A DNA stretch of 64,000 bases from the NCBI RefSeq assembly GCF_035556095.1, contig NZ_DATMFT010000018.1, positions 62,001-126,000 of the forward strand. Direction: 5' to 3'. The translations under genes were made by a program, and so were the position numbers. Shown one piece after another: positions 44,560 to 53,813 of the stretch. Under the pieces are notes generated by a model. That model worked only from the letters and a program-made list of their open reading frames with translations, made no database searches and was not told the origin of the DNA. How positions within the stretch are numbered: position 1 is the stretch's first letter; each line of letters begins with the position of its first letter. The stretch comes from Parapedobacter sp035556095. Its GTDB lineage: Bacteria; Bacteroidota; Bacteroidia; Sphingobacteriales; Sphingobacteriaceae.

Positions 44560-45312
44560 TCACGGTTTCAATTCGCTTCTCAATACCTTAGCTTCGTTTT
44601 GTTTGTAGCCCTTTGATGCTGACAAATGTTCCAGTAGCGCGACAGCTTCCTGTGTTTCGCCAACTTTCATACGAGCTAGCGCCGAATACCATTGTGCTTG
44701 GCGCATGAGCTTCGGGCTAGCCGAGTCCATGTATGCAGACAACAACATCAGGGCTTCCTGATCCCGGTTTAATGACATTGCGGATAAGGCTTGGTAAAAC
44801 GAGGCGTCGGCATCCGCTTCACCACGCTTGATTAATTCTCCAAACAGTTCATAAGCTCTTCGGTAATCTCCCTGCTCATAGTAGGCATAGGCGGCTATGC
44901 TTGGATGACTTTCGCTAGCCTCCCGTACTATAGGTGCGGCGATATTCGGATAGGGGTCAAAATAAGCTGAATATAGTTCCGTAGCCGTACGCGCGGGTTG
45001 TTGCATCCAGAAAACCAAACTTATTACACCAATCAACGTGATGGAAGCAGCGGCATACCACCACCTTCGCCGACTACCGTCTCTAAAAATGGGTGTCGTG
45101 GAAGGTTCGGCTTCCATGGATAGCTGCTGCAGACGCGACTTTAACCGCTTGTATTCATTTCGTGCAAACGCCTTTGTCGCTTGCTGCCTAAACCTGATCT
45201 CCTCTCGAAACGAAGCGTCTTCCGCAACCAGACGTTCCACGCTACGACGCCCTTCCTCGTCTAACCGACCTTTTAGGTAGGCATCGATTAGTGCATCTTT
45301 TTCTTCACGCAT
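44560..45312 (-). CDS. Membrane anti-sigma factor with periplasmic TPR repeats
   Basis: A 250-residue protein. The N-terminal 65 residues (LIDAYLKGRLDEEGRRSVER, then LVAEDASFREEI) are the helical sigma-binding type of zinc-free anti-sigma factors. A basic stretch (DGSRRRWW) precedes a single membrane helix (about 84-103). The C-terminal 145 residues carry TPR-like helices (YAYYEQGDYRRAYELFGELI) and should be periplasmic. The start overlaps the sigma stop by 8 bases. The TPRs offer a surface for the TPR-CHAT protease encoded opposite. Confidence 0.82.
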   Translation of the reverse strand: MREEKDALIDAYLKGRLDEEGRRSVERLVAEDASFREEIRFRQQATKAFARNEYKRLKSRLQQLSMEAEPSTTPIFRDGSRRRWWYAAASITLIGVISLVFWMQQPARTATELYSAYFDPYPNIAAPIVREASESHPSIAAYAYYEQGDYRRAYELFGELIKRGEADADASFYQALSAMSLNRDQEALMLLSAYMDSASPKLMRQAQWYSALARMKVGETQEAVALLEHLSASKGYKQNEAKVLRSELKP

Positions 45313-45880
45313 TTCGATATAATTTTTTCACGATGAGTTTCAAACTTTGCATGCACCTGTATTTCTGGCTTTTCACCACATCGGTGTTGGCATACCCCAA
45401 TAGTTCCATAATATCGGTGTTCCCTTTATCTTCATAATAAAACAACTTCAACAACGTGGCACACGGCTCGCCCAGCTTGTCGATAGCATTTTGAAAAAAC
45501 TTAATCGTTTCGTCCTCATCCGAAATCGTTTCGATATAGTCGGAAAATACCCTGTCTAATTCCTGGTCTTCAAAAGCCTTCAAATGAGTTGTCATTTTCC
45601 GATTCCGAAGATAGCGAAAGAGCATAAATTTGCCTATACTGATAATGTACGTTGAAATGCTACTTTTCAATGTTGTCACCTTCCCCACCCGTACGTTTTC
45701 GTAAAAAGCGATGATGGCATCCTGATAGATATCTTCCAAAGCCGCGGAATCTTGCAACATCCCTTTCGCATATCCCAAAAACTTCGCCTTATTGGAGACA
45801 TAGAGATCTTCAAGCACCTTTTCATTGCCTCTTGCAATCTCACCGATTAGTTGCTGTTCATTTTCTATTAGTGTCGGCAT
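45305..45880 (-). CDS. ECF family RNA polymerase sigma factor
   Basis: A 191-residue sigma-70 family protein. Region 2 is visible as EDIYQDAIIAFYENV and region 4 as ATLLKLFYYEDKGNTDIMEL, then GYANTDVVKSQKYRCMQSLK. It overlaps the anti-sigma gene and lies 63 bases downstream of the metB-like gene on the same strand. It should be bound and silenced by the anti-sigma factor until that is removed. The promoter it recognises is unknown. Confidence 0.87.
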   Translation of the reverse strand: MPTLIENEQQLIGEIARGNEKVLEDLYVSNKAKFLGYAKGMLQDSAALEDIYQDAIIAFYENVRVGKVTTLKSSISTYIISIGKFMLFRYLRNRKMTTHLKAFEDQELDRVFSDYIETISDEDETIKFFQNAIDKLGEPCATLLKLFYYEDKGNTDIMELLGYANTDVVKSQKYRCMQSLKLIVKKLYRNA

Positions 45881-45943
45881 GTAAGCTTAAGTAAACTGTG
45901 TAGCAAAAAGAAACGATTGATTAGGGTTGAGCAGTCTCTCCTT

Positions 45944-47128
45944 TTAAAGTCCTGTCAGCGCCTGTTCGAAATCGCCGACTAAATCGTCAATATGTTCGAT
46001 GCCCACCGAGATGCGCAACATGCCGTCGTTGATACCCGCCTTCAGCTTCTGTTCTGGCGAATGGTGCAGCCCCCACATGCTGGCCGGGTGCACCGCTAAC
46101 GATTCCACACCGCCCAAGCTCGCCGCATTGGCAAAGATATTCAGGCGGTTCAATACTGTCTGTGCCCGCGTAAATTGCTGGCGTTCATCGGTACCCGCCA
46201 CTTCCACGCAGAGCATGCCCGTAAAGCCTTTCATCTGCGTCCTTGCCAACTCATGTTGCGGGTGTGAGGGCAGGCCACAGTACCCCACGTGCGCAATGAT
46301 GGGGTGATTCTCCAGCCATTGGGCCAGTGCCAACGCATTAGCATTGATCTGGTTCACGCGGAGGGATAACGTACGGAGGCCGCGCAGCAGCAACCACGCG
46401 TCAAACGGTGCCAGCGCACCCCCCAGCGACAGCAATTTCTTCCATGCCTTGTTCACCATTTCCTCGGTTCCGCAGACTACGCCCGCAGTGAGGTCGCTGT
46501 GACCCCCGAGGTACTTGGTAGCACTATGCACAATAATGTCGATACCGAAGTCGCCCGGCCGCTGGTTAATGGGGCTGGCGAAGGTATTGTCACAGATGGT
46601 GGTAATGCCGCGCTGCCGAGCCACATTGCTCACATATGCCAAATCGGTTACAGCCAAATTAGGGTTGGAGGGCGTTTCGAGGTAAATCAAGGTCGTTGTA
46701 TCGCGCAGCGCCTCCTTGAGCGATGAATTATCCCCTTGATCAAAGAAAGACACCGTCACACCAAACTGGGGCAGCAGCTCCTTCAGCAGAATGCTTGCCG
46801 CCGAATAGTGCGAATACTGGGCGACTACATGGTCGCCCGCCTTCACAATCGTGAGGATGGCCGTGCTGATGGCCGCCATACCTGTAGCCGTGAGCAATGC
46901 CGCTTCGGTACCTTCCAAACCGGCCACTACCTCGGCCGCCTGGCTACTTACCGGGTTGCCATGGCGGTGATAAAAATAGGGGTACCTGGCGTCGGTAGCC
47001 GCCGCCATGTATGCCTCAGCATCGGCCGATGCGTAGTACGTTGACGATTGGTAAATGGGCGGCACAACGGCCTTCGTGTCGTTAAACGACTTGCCCGCGT
47101 GGATTAAATCGGTTTCTATATGACTCAT
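45944..47128 (-). CDS. Trans-sulfuration enzyme (cystathionine gamma-synthase/gamma-lyase family)
   Basis: A 394-residue PLP enzyme of the Cys/Met metabolism family. The PLP lysine is in HSATKYLGGHSD; LETPSNPNLAVTD and the C-terminal ESLAVHPASMWGLHHSPEQK, then GINDGMLRISVGIEHIDD, are diagnostic. Family members interconvert cysteine, homocysteine and methionine precursors, and which of them this is cannot be told by eye. The ATG at 47128 fits the usual start (MSHIETDLIHAG); a longer frame to 47164 adds an unconserved extension. A hairpin with a T run lies in the gap upstream. Confidence 0.88.
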   Translation of the reverse strand: MSHIETDLIHAGKSFNDTKAVVPPIYQSSTYYASADAEAYMAAATDARYPYFYHRHGNPVSSQAAEVVAGLEGTEAALLTATGMAAISTAILTIVKAGDHVVAQYSHYSAASILLKELLPQFGVTVSFFDQGDNSSLKEALRDTTTLIYLETPSNPNLAVTDLAYVSNVARQRGITTICDNTFASPINQRPGDFGIDIIVHSATKYLGGHSDLTAGVVCGTEEMVNKAWKKLLSLGGALAPFDAWLLLRGLRTLSLRVNQINANALALAQWLENHPIIAHVGYCGLPSHPQHELARTQMKGFTGMLCVEVAGTDERQQFTRAQTVLNRLNIFANAASLGGVESLAVHPASMWGLHHSPEQKLKAGINDGMLRISVGIEHIDDLVGDFEQALTGL

Positions 47129-47176
47129 GTTATGTGAAATTTGAAAGGGTTGTTTTGCAACCACACAAACTTAGGC

Positions 47177-47201
47177 AAAAAAATTAATCCCCCCGATTAA
47201 T
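47177..47201 (-). terminator. Terminator after the EamA gene (or leader attenuator of the metB-like gene)
   Basis: On the minus strand ATTAATC and GATTAAT form a 7-bp stem with a five-G loop, followed by seven Ts. It lies 53 bases after the EamA stop and about 50 bases before the metB-like start. A TACCTTTG box (47248-47241) lies upstream of it. Confidence 0.6.
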
Positions 47202-47253
47202 CCAACAGCCAAGTGGTTCCCACTGTGGTGCGGCTATATACAAAGGTAACAAG

Positions 47254-48147
47254 TCAGCTGGCTGCTGCACGCCGCCGTTGCACGATATACAGGCCCACTA
47301 TAACGAGCAGTACACCTGCAAAGGTATGCCAAGAAAGCGGCTCGCCCATCAGCACAGCCGCGATGGCAAAGCCCGCAATGGGGCAGAGAAATAACCACGC
47401 GGATGCCTTAACGGGATTATCTCGCAACAAATACAACCAAAGAAGCACCGCAATGACCGACACAGCAATGGCCAGCCACAGCACTGCACCCCAAAACTTC
47501 CCATCGAATGTGTTGGCCGAACCGTTGTAAAAAAAATAGGCGAACGGCAACACGCATAATCCGCCGATTAGCGTTTGCCAGCCGTTGATGGTGAGGATGT
47601 GCAGCCTGCCCCAATCCTGCCTGGCAAAATAAATCGACCCGGCCGAGTAAGACAACATACTGAGGAATAGAACAGTAAGGCCGCGCGGTGTGGCGTAACT
47701 CTCACCCAATAACGGATACGACGCCAGCAACATGCCCGCAATACATAGTATGAAACTCACGACCGTGCTCCCGCCCACGGGTTGCTTATACCATAGCGCG
47801 CCCATCACGGCAATAAGCACCGGGTTGGTCGCCACGAACAAGGCACCCAACCCGGCTGACACTTCCTGCATGGCCACCACATACAAGCCGAGGTAGAGGC
47901 CTACGTTAAGGAAACCGTAGGTTGCCAATCGCTTCCAAAGTGCCCGCCCCTTGGGCAGCCGCTGTCCCATTACGACGTGTGCAATTACCAGCATTATCGT
48001 GGCGGCCACCGCGAACCGTGCAATGGCAATGATAAAGGGTTGTGCGGATAGCAGGCCGATCTTCGTCGCCGCCGATGCCGACGCCCATAAGATGGCAAAC
48101 ACGGTGCCGGCAACCACATGACCCGCCTGTTGAATCGAACTTTTCAC
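47254..48147 (-). CDS. EamA/DMT family transporter
   Basis: A 297-residue inner-membrane protein with ten predicted helices in two EamA halves, the signature being SAGLGALFVATNPVLIAVMG in the first half and CPIAGFAIAAVLMGEPLSWH in the second. Family members export small metabolites or amino acids. The start is GTG; no ATG is nearby in this frame. It lies upstream of the trans-sulfuration gene and may export a sulfur amino acid, by context only. It is divergent from the dipeptidyl peptidase gene. Confidence 0.88.
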   Translation of the reverse strand: MKSSIQQAGHVVAGTVFAILWASASAATKIGLLSAQPFIIAIARFAVAATIMLVIAHVVMGQRLPKGRALWKRLATYGFLNVGLYLGLYVVAMQEVSAGLGALFVATNPVLIAVMGALWYKQPVGGSTVVSFILCIAGMLLASYPLLGESYATPRGLTVLFLSMLSYSAGSIYFARQDWGRLHILTINGWQTLIGGLCVLPFAYFFYNGSANTFDGKFWGAVLWLAIAVSVIAVLLWLYLLRDNPVKASAWLFLCPIAGFAIAAVLMGEPLSWHTFAGVLLVIVGLYIVQRRRAAAS

Positions 48148-48262
48148 CTCACTTTTAAAGCCACAATTTCACCGCGAAACTAAACAAAAGAATGGTTTTC
48201 GGTTTTATTTTATTTCCTTTGCAGAGACCGAGCACCAATTCGGCCATGATACCATGCACTAA

Positions 48263-50344
48263 ATGAATGTTTCAATCATGAAAATTTTACCTACCAAAAT
48301 CACAATGCTCATTGCTAGTTCTGTAGCCTTAGCTACCCTATCCCAGTCGTGCCAGTCGCCCCAAAGCGACACGGCAACGGATGGACACGCATCGCCCGTC
48401 GCGGTCGACGCATTTGCCGATCTCGAAATCCTGCGCTACGAGGTGCCAGGATTCGATGCGCTCACCCTCCAGCAGAAAAAGCTGGCTTATTACCTCTACC
48501 AAGCTGCACTATCGGGCCGCGACATCATTTACGACCAGCGTGGCAAAGACAACCTGACCATCCGCAAAACACTGGAGGCTATTTTCAACAGCCCCGAAAC
48601 GGACAAAAGCGGCGACGAGTGGGAAAAGTTCAAAACCTATGCGGGCCGCTTCTGGTTCAGCAACGGTGCTCACCACCATTATTCCAACGATAAGTTTGTG
48701 CCAGCGTGCAGGCCCGAATACTTTGCCGGTGTGGTACAGGCGTGCGATTCGGCAGCCCTTCCGCTGCTCGAAGGCGAAAGTGTTGCCGCATTCATCGACC
48801 GCATCCAGCCGGTCATCTTCGATCCCACGATAAACCCCAAAATGGTCAATCTTACCGAAGGCATCGACCATGTGGCACAATCGTCCAATAACTTTTATGA
48901 AGGCGTGACCCAGCAAGAAGTCGAAGCCTTCTACAGCACGTTCCCAGATACGGGCCACGACCCCGAATGGGGCCTCAACAGCAAGGTAGTGAAAGTAGAC
49001 GGCAAAGTCACCGAGCAAACCTGGAAATCAGGTGGCATGTACGGCACTGCTATCGACCAGATTATCTCCTGGCTCGAAAAAGCTATCCCTTTGGCGGAGA
49101 ATCCCACCCAACAGCAGGCACTAACCTTATTGGCAGACTACTACCGCACGGGCGACCTCCACACGTGGGATGAATACAATAAGGCATGGGTGCAGGATAC
49201 CACCGGTACCATCGATTTCGCCAACGGCTTCATCGAAGTGTATAATGATGCCATGGGTATCAAGGGCAGCTACGAAGCCGTACTCTCGCTGAAAGACCTC
49301 GAAAGCACCAAACGCATCAAGGCCATCGCCGATGAGGCTCAATGGTTTGAAGACAACTCGCCACTCATGCCTGAGCATAAGAAAAAAGAAGTGAAAGGCA
49401 TCAGCGCCAAGGCCATTACGGTCATTGCCGAGGCGGGCGACGCAACGCCCAGCACACCCATTGGCATCAACCTCCCCAATTCAGACTGGCTACGCAAAGA
49501 ATACGGCTCCAAGTCGGTATCACTCAGCAACATTGTGCACGCCTACAACGAGAGCAGCGCCAATAGCGGCTTCCTCGAAGAATTCGTGGCCGATACGGCC
49601 AAGCTGAATCGTATGAAAAAATACGGCAACCTAGCCAGCGACCTCCATACCGATATGCACGAATGCATCGGCCATGCTTCCGGCCAGATCAACCCCAGCG
49701 TGGGCACGACGGACAAGACACTCAAAAGCTATGCTTCCTGCTTGGAAGAAGCGCGGGCCGACCTGGTAGCCCTGTACTATATCCTCGATCCGAAGTTGAT
49801 CGATATCGGCGTCATGCCATCGCTGGAAGCGGGCAAGGCCGAGTACGATAGTTACCTCATGAATGGCCTGATGACCCAGCTTACGCGCATCAAGCCGGGC
49901 GACCAGATTGAGGAAGCGCATATGCGCAACCGTGCACTCAATGCGTACTGGGTATATGAAAAAGGCAAAGCGGATAATGTGGTATCGTTTGAGAAAATCG
50001 ATGGCAAAACCTACGTGCAAGTAAACGACTATGAAAAGTTGCGCACGCTGTTCGGCGAGCTACTCCGTGAAATCCAACGTATCAAATCGGAAGGCGATTA
50101 CGAGTCTGGTAAGAATCTCGTAGAAACCTACGGCGTGAAAGTCAATCGCGAACTGCACGACGAGGTGTTGGCACGTTACGCCAAGCTCAACCTCAAACCT
50201 TACAAGGGCTTCGTGCAACCGCGGCTTACCGCCATTGAAGAAAACGGCGAAATCACCAATGTGAAGCTGGAATATGTCGCAGATTTCTACGGTCAGATGC
50301 TGGAGTACGGCAAGGAATATTCGCTGTTGCCCGCGGTGAACTAG
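48263..50344 (+). CDS. Dipeptidyl peptidase III (family M49), lipoprotein
   Basis: A 693-residue zinc metallopeptidase. The HExxGH motif of family M49 is HECIGH at 466-471, and the second zinc-binding segment EEARADLVAL is at about 495. The N-terminus carries a lipobox (LATLSQSC), so it is a lipoprotein rather than the cytosolic form. It removes dipeptides from the N-terminus of oligopeptides. The first ATG at 48263 and another at 48278 are both possible. It converges on mfd with only six bases between the stop codons. Confidence 0.92.
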   Translation: MNVSIMKILPTKITMLIASSVALATLSQSCQSPQSDTATDGHASPVAVDAFADLEILRYEVPGFDALTLQQKKLAYYLYQAALSGRDIIYDQRGKDNLTIRKTLEAIFNSPETDKSGDEWEKFKTYAGRFWFSNGAHHHYSNDKFVPACRPEYFAGVVQACDSAALPLLEGESVAAFIDRIQPVIFDPTINPKMVNLTEGIDHVAQSSNNFYEGVTQQEVEAFYSTFPDTGHDPEWGLNSKVVKVDGKVTEQTWKSGGMYGTAIDQIISWLEKAIPLAENPTQQQALTLLADYYRTGDLHTWDEYNKAWVQDTTGTIDFANGFIEVYNDAMGIKGSYEAVLSLKDLESTKRIKAIADEAQWFEDNSPLMPEHKKKEVKGISAKAITVIAEAGDATPSTPIGINLPNSDWLRKEYGSKSVSLSNIVHAYNESSANSGFLEEFVADTAKLNRMKKYGNLASDLHTDMHECIGHASGQINPSVGTTDKTLKSYASCLEEARADLVALYYILDPKLIDIGVMPSLEAGKAEYDSYLMNGLMTQLTRIKPGDQIEEAHMRNRALNAYWVYEKGKADNVVSFEKIDGKTYVQVNDYEKLRTLFGELLREIQRIKSEGDYESGKNLVETYGVKVNRELHDEVLARYAKLNLKPYKGFVQPRLTAIEENGEITNVKLEYVADFYGQMLEYGKEYSLLPAVN

Positions 50345-50350
50345 CTGCCA

Positions 50351-53300
50351 TCACCCCGCCATATCACCCAAAATAGCAATGGCGTGCTGGATATCTGGTA
50401 CCCGCTCAAAGGCAATGCGCAGTGATCCTTTCACCTCTTTGAGGTTACAGATGGTGGGGTTCTGCTGCACAAACTGCAGGATTTTACCGAAGCGTTCACT
50501 CTCGAAATAGGCCGGATTGGTGGCAAAGTAGCCGCGGAGCACATTTTTCTTGAAGGATACCTTTTCGAAGCCGATTTCCTTGCCCAGCCACTGCAGTCGC
50601 AGTGTATTCAGCAGCTCCTCGACTTGCGGCGGTATCGGACCAAACCGGTCGCGCAACGACTGTCGGAAGGCATCGAGCTGCGCCTCGTTTTCCAACTTGG
50701 AAATGTCGTTGTAAAGGTTATACCGCTCAGCCACGTTGGTTACGTATTCGTCGGGGATGAGTACCTCCAGATCGGTATCAATTTGTGTGAACGACACAAA
50801 CTCCCGCGGCTTTACATCGGTGAAAAGCGCCGAGAACTCGTCGTCTTTCAGCTCCTGGATGGCTTCATCCAATATTTTGTGGTACATCTCAAAGCCGATC
50901 TCGGCGATGAAGCCACTCTGCTCCGCCCCCAGCAGGTTGCCACTACCACGGATATCGAGGTCGCGCATGGCCACGTTGAAGCCGCTGCCCAACTCCGAAA
51001 ACTCCTCAATGGCATTAAGTCGCTTATACGCTTCGGCAGTGAGCGTAGATAATGGCGGACTCAACAGGTAGCAAAAGGCCTTCTTGTTGGAGCGCCCTAC
51101 ACGGCCCCGCATTTGGTGAAGGTCGCTCAACCCAAACATGTGGGCGTGGTTGATGATAATGGTATTTGCGTTGGGGATGTCGAGCCCAGCTTCGATAATG
51201 GTAGTGGCTACCAGCACGTCATATTCGTGGTTCACAAACTTGAGCATCACATCCTCAAGGGCTTCGCCCTCAAGCTGACCGTGGGCCACGCCCACACGTG
51301 CATGCGGCACCAGCTTCATAATCAAGTTGCCCAGTTGTGGCAAGTCGGCAACGCGGTTGTGGATAAAGAATACCTGCCCACTGCGATCTATCTCATAGGT
51401 TACTGCTTCTTGGATCAGCGTTTCGTTAAAAACGTGCAATTCCGTCTGTACCGGCTGCCGGTTTGGTGGCGGCGTATTGATGATGCTGAGGTCTCGTGCG
51501 CCCATCAATGAGAAATGCAGCGTACGCGGTATCGGCGTGGCAGTCAGCGTGAGCACATCTACATTGGCACGCAACTGCTTGAGTTTTTCCTTCACCCCCA
51601 CACCAAACTTCTGCTCCTCATCCACAATCATCAGGCCGAGGTCTTTGAACTTCACGTCTTTGCTCACCAGGCGGTGCGTTCCGATGATGATATCCAGTTT
51701 CCCCTCGGCCAGCCGGGCCAGCGTCTCTTTTATCTGTTTGTTGGTTTTAAACCGGTTGATGTAATCGATATTGCACGGGAAGCCTTTTAGGCGCTCCATG
51801 AAGGTGCGGTGATGTTGCATGGCCAGGATGGTGGTAGGCACTAGTACGGCCACCTGTTTGCTATCCGTTACCGCTTTGAATGCTGCACGGATAGCCACCT
51901 CCGTTTTGCCGAAACCCACATCGCCACACACGAGGCGGTCCATGGGATGAGGCGACTCCATATCCTGTTTCACATCGTGCGTTGCCTTTTCCTGGTCGGG
52001 CGTGTCCTCGTAGATGAACGAAGCCTCCAATTCGGTTTGCAGGTAGGTATCGGGGCTGAATGCATTGCCTGTTTGTGCCTTCCGCTTCGCGTAGAGCTTA
52101 ATCAGGTCGCGCGCAATGTCCTTAACTTTTTTTTTAGTGGTTTTTTTCAACTTATCCCACGCGTCGGTACCCAGCTTGTTCATCTTGGGTGCCACGCCAT
52201 CTTTGCCTGTATATTTCGAGATGCGATTGAGCGAATTGATGTTTACGTAGAGCAGGTCGTTATCGGCATAAACCAAACGGATAGACTCCTGTATCTTGCC
52301 GTTTACCTCCACTTTTTCCAGGCCGGCATATTTACCGATGCCGTGGTCGATGTGGGTAATATAGTCTCCCGGTTTCAGCTCGCGCAGTTCCTTCAACGTA
52401 ATGGCCTGCGACCGCTCGTATCCTTTCTTCCGTTTGTATTTGTAATAGCGGTCAAACACTTGATGGTCGGTATAGCATGCTACACCAAGGGCCAAATCGG
52501 CAAAGCCTTCGCGAAGGGCCGTGTGTATAGGTGTAAAGGAGACCGACTTGTCCATGTCGTCAAGGATGGTGATGAGCCGTTCAATCTGTCGGGGCGAATC
52601 GCTGAAAACACAATTCTCGATACCGGCCTTTTCATTCTCCTTGAAGTTGTGTATCAGCAGACTGAAGTCCTTATTGAACGAGGGCTGCGGGCGCTGGTCA
52701 AACACGATGGTATGATCCGCTTTGTACAGAAACTGCTTGCCGAATTCCACCACCGCGAAATCATGCAATATCGCTGAAAGGTTCTTGTCGTCGATGAAGT
52801 TATACTTCGGGTCTACCCATTCGGGGTTCTGCTGCTTATCCTCCTGTGGCAGGGCACGCCACAGCTCGGTAGCCTTCTTATAGCCCCGAGCAATGATGTC
52901 GAGCGTAAACTGCACATCCTCAAACCAGATCACCGCGTCGGCGGGAATGTACTCCAGCAGTGCAATGTTTCCTTCCGTCAGGAACTTGGCCTGCACGTTG
53001 GGTACGATGGTTACCGTGTGGATGTTGCTTACCGACAGTTGGCTTTCGATGTCGAACGTACGGATGCTTTCGATATCGTTGCCAAAAAACTCGATACGGT
53101 AAGGCAGGTCGTTAGAGAAGGAAAAGATATCCACTATACCCCCACGGATCGCATACTGCCCGGGCTCATAGACGAAATCTACCCGTTCAAACTCATATTC
53201 TTGCAAAAATTCATTGATGAAATCGATATCGAGGTTGGCCCGTTGGGTGATCTCGAGCGTATTTTTCTCCAGGTCGCTGCGGTTGATTACTTTTTCCGCC

Positions 53301-53683
53301 AGTGCCTCTGGGTAAGTCACCACCATCTTGGGTAGCTCGCTCGCATGGTTGAGTGTGCTCAGCGCTTCCGCCCGCTGCAACACGTGGGCACTATCGGTCT
53401 GGGTAAAGTCGAATGCCTTGCGGTAGGAGGCTGGGAAAAAGAGCACCTGCTTGTCAAGCAGCCCCTCCAAGTCGCTCAGGAAATAGGCAGCCTCCTCATG
53501 GGTGGGCATTACGAATACAAGTGGACGTTCTTGCAGTTGGTAGCATGCCACGGCCACCATCGCATCAGCCGACCCGATCAGTCCTTTGAGGTGAATGTTC
53601 GGGTTTTTGCCTTGCAAGGCCTTCGCCAGTGCCGTTACCGAGTTGCTCTGGCCAAATTTCGTTAAAATATCACTTATGCCCAC
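50351..53683 (-). CDS. mfd: Transcription-repair coupling factor
   Basis: A 1110-residue Mfd. The order of parts is a UvrB-homology region (about 30-340), an RNA-polymerase-interaction domain (GDYITHIDHGIGKYAGLEKV), a helicase core with Walker A (CGDVGFGKTEVAI) and the DEEQ box (MIVDEEQKFGVG), and a C-terminal D7 domain. It removes stalled RNA polymerase and recruits nucleotide-excision repair. The start is GTG at 53683; a TAnnTTTG box about 17 bases upstream gives a very short leader. Confidence 0.97.
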   Translation of the reverse strand: MGISDILTKFGQSNSVTALAKALQGKNPNIHLKGLIGSADAMVAVACYQLQERPLVFVMPTHEEAAYFLSDLEGLLDKQVLFFPASYRKAFDFTQTDSAHVLQRAEALSTLNHASELPKMVVTYPEALAEKVINRSDLEKNTLEITQRANLDIDFINEFLQEYEFERVDFVYEPGQYAIRGGIVDIFSFSNDLPYRIEFFGNDIESIRTFDIESQLSVSNIHTVTIVPNVQAKFLTEGNIALLEYIPADAVIWFEDVQFTLDIIARGYKKATELWRALPQEDKQQNPEWVDPKYNFIDDKNLSAILHDFAVVEFGKQFLYKADHTIVFDQRPQPSFNKDFSLLIHNFKENEKAGIENCVFSDSPRQIERLITILDDMDKSVSFTPIHTALREGFADLALGVACYTDHQVFDRYYKYKRKKGYERSQAITLKELRELKPGDYITHIDHGIGKYAGLEKVEVNGKIQESIRLVYADNDLLYVNINSLNRISKYTGKDGVAPKMNKLGTDAWDKLKKTTKKKVKDIARDLIKLYAKRKAQTGNAFSPDTYLQTELEASFIYEDTPDQEKATHDVKQDMESPHPMDRLVCGDVGFGKTEVAIRAAFKAVTDSKQVAVLVPTTILAMQHHRTFMERLKGFPCNIDYINRFKTNKQIKETLARLAEGKLDIIIGTHRLVSKDVKFKDLGLMIVDEEQKFGVGVKEKLKQLRANVDVLTLTATPIPRTLHFSLMGARDLSIINTPPPNRQPVQTELHVFNETLIQEAVTYEIDRSGQVFFIHNRVADLPQLGNLIMKLVPHARVGVAHGQLEGEALEDVMLKFVNHEYDVLVATTIIEAGLDIPNANTIIINHAHMFGLSDLHQMRGRVGRSNKKAFCYLLSPPLSTLTAEAYKRLNAIEEFSELGSGFNVAMRDLDIRGSGNLLGAEQSGFIAEIGFEMYHKILDEAIQELKDDEFSALFTDVKPREFVSFTQIDTDLEVLIPDEYVTNVAERYNLYNDISKLENEAQLDAFRQSLRDRFGPIPPQVEELLNTLRLQWLGKEIGFEKVSFKKNVLRGYFATNPAYFESERFGKILQFVQQNPTICNLKEVKGSLRIAFERVPDIQHAIAILGDMAG

Positions 53684-53699
53684 TGTCGTAAAACGCGGA

Positions 53700-53707
53700 C
53701 AAAGGTA
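53700..53707 (-). promoter_or_regulatory. -7 promoter element for mfd
   Basis: On the minus strand this is TACCTTTG, an exact -7 match. A weak -33-like TTGA lies 19 bases upstream. The leader would be about 10 bases. Confidence 0.55.
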
Positions 53708-53813
53708 CGTAAAAAATAAGCGAAGCTCAACTATGTTTTGTCTTAGAAAGCGAGCAATGGTCGGTATCTTTCAGCTTATCGCACCAGCAATGAATACAAA
53801 CTTATCGTTCGGA

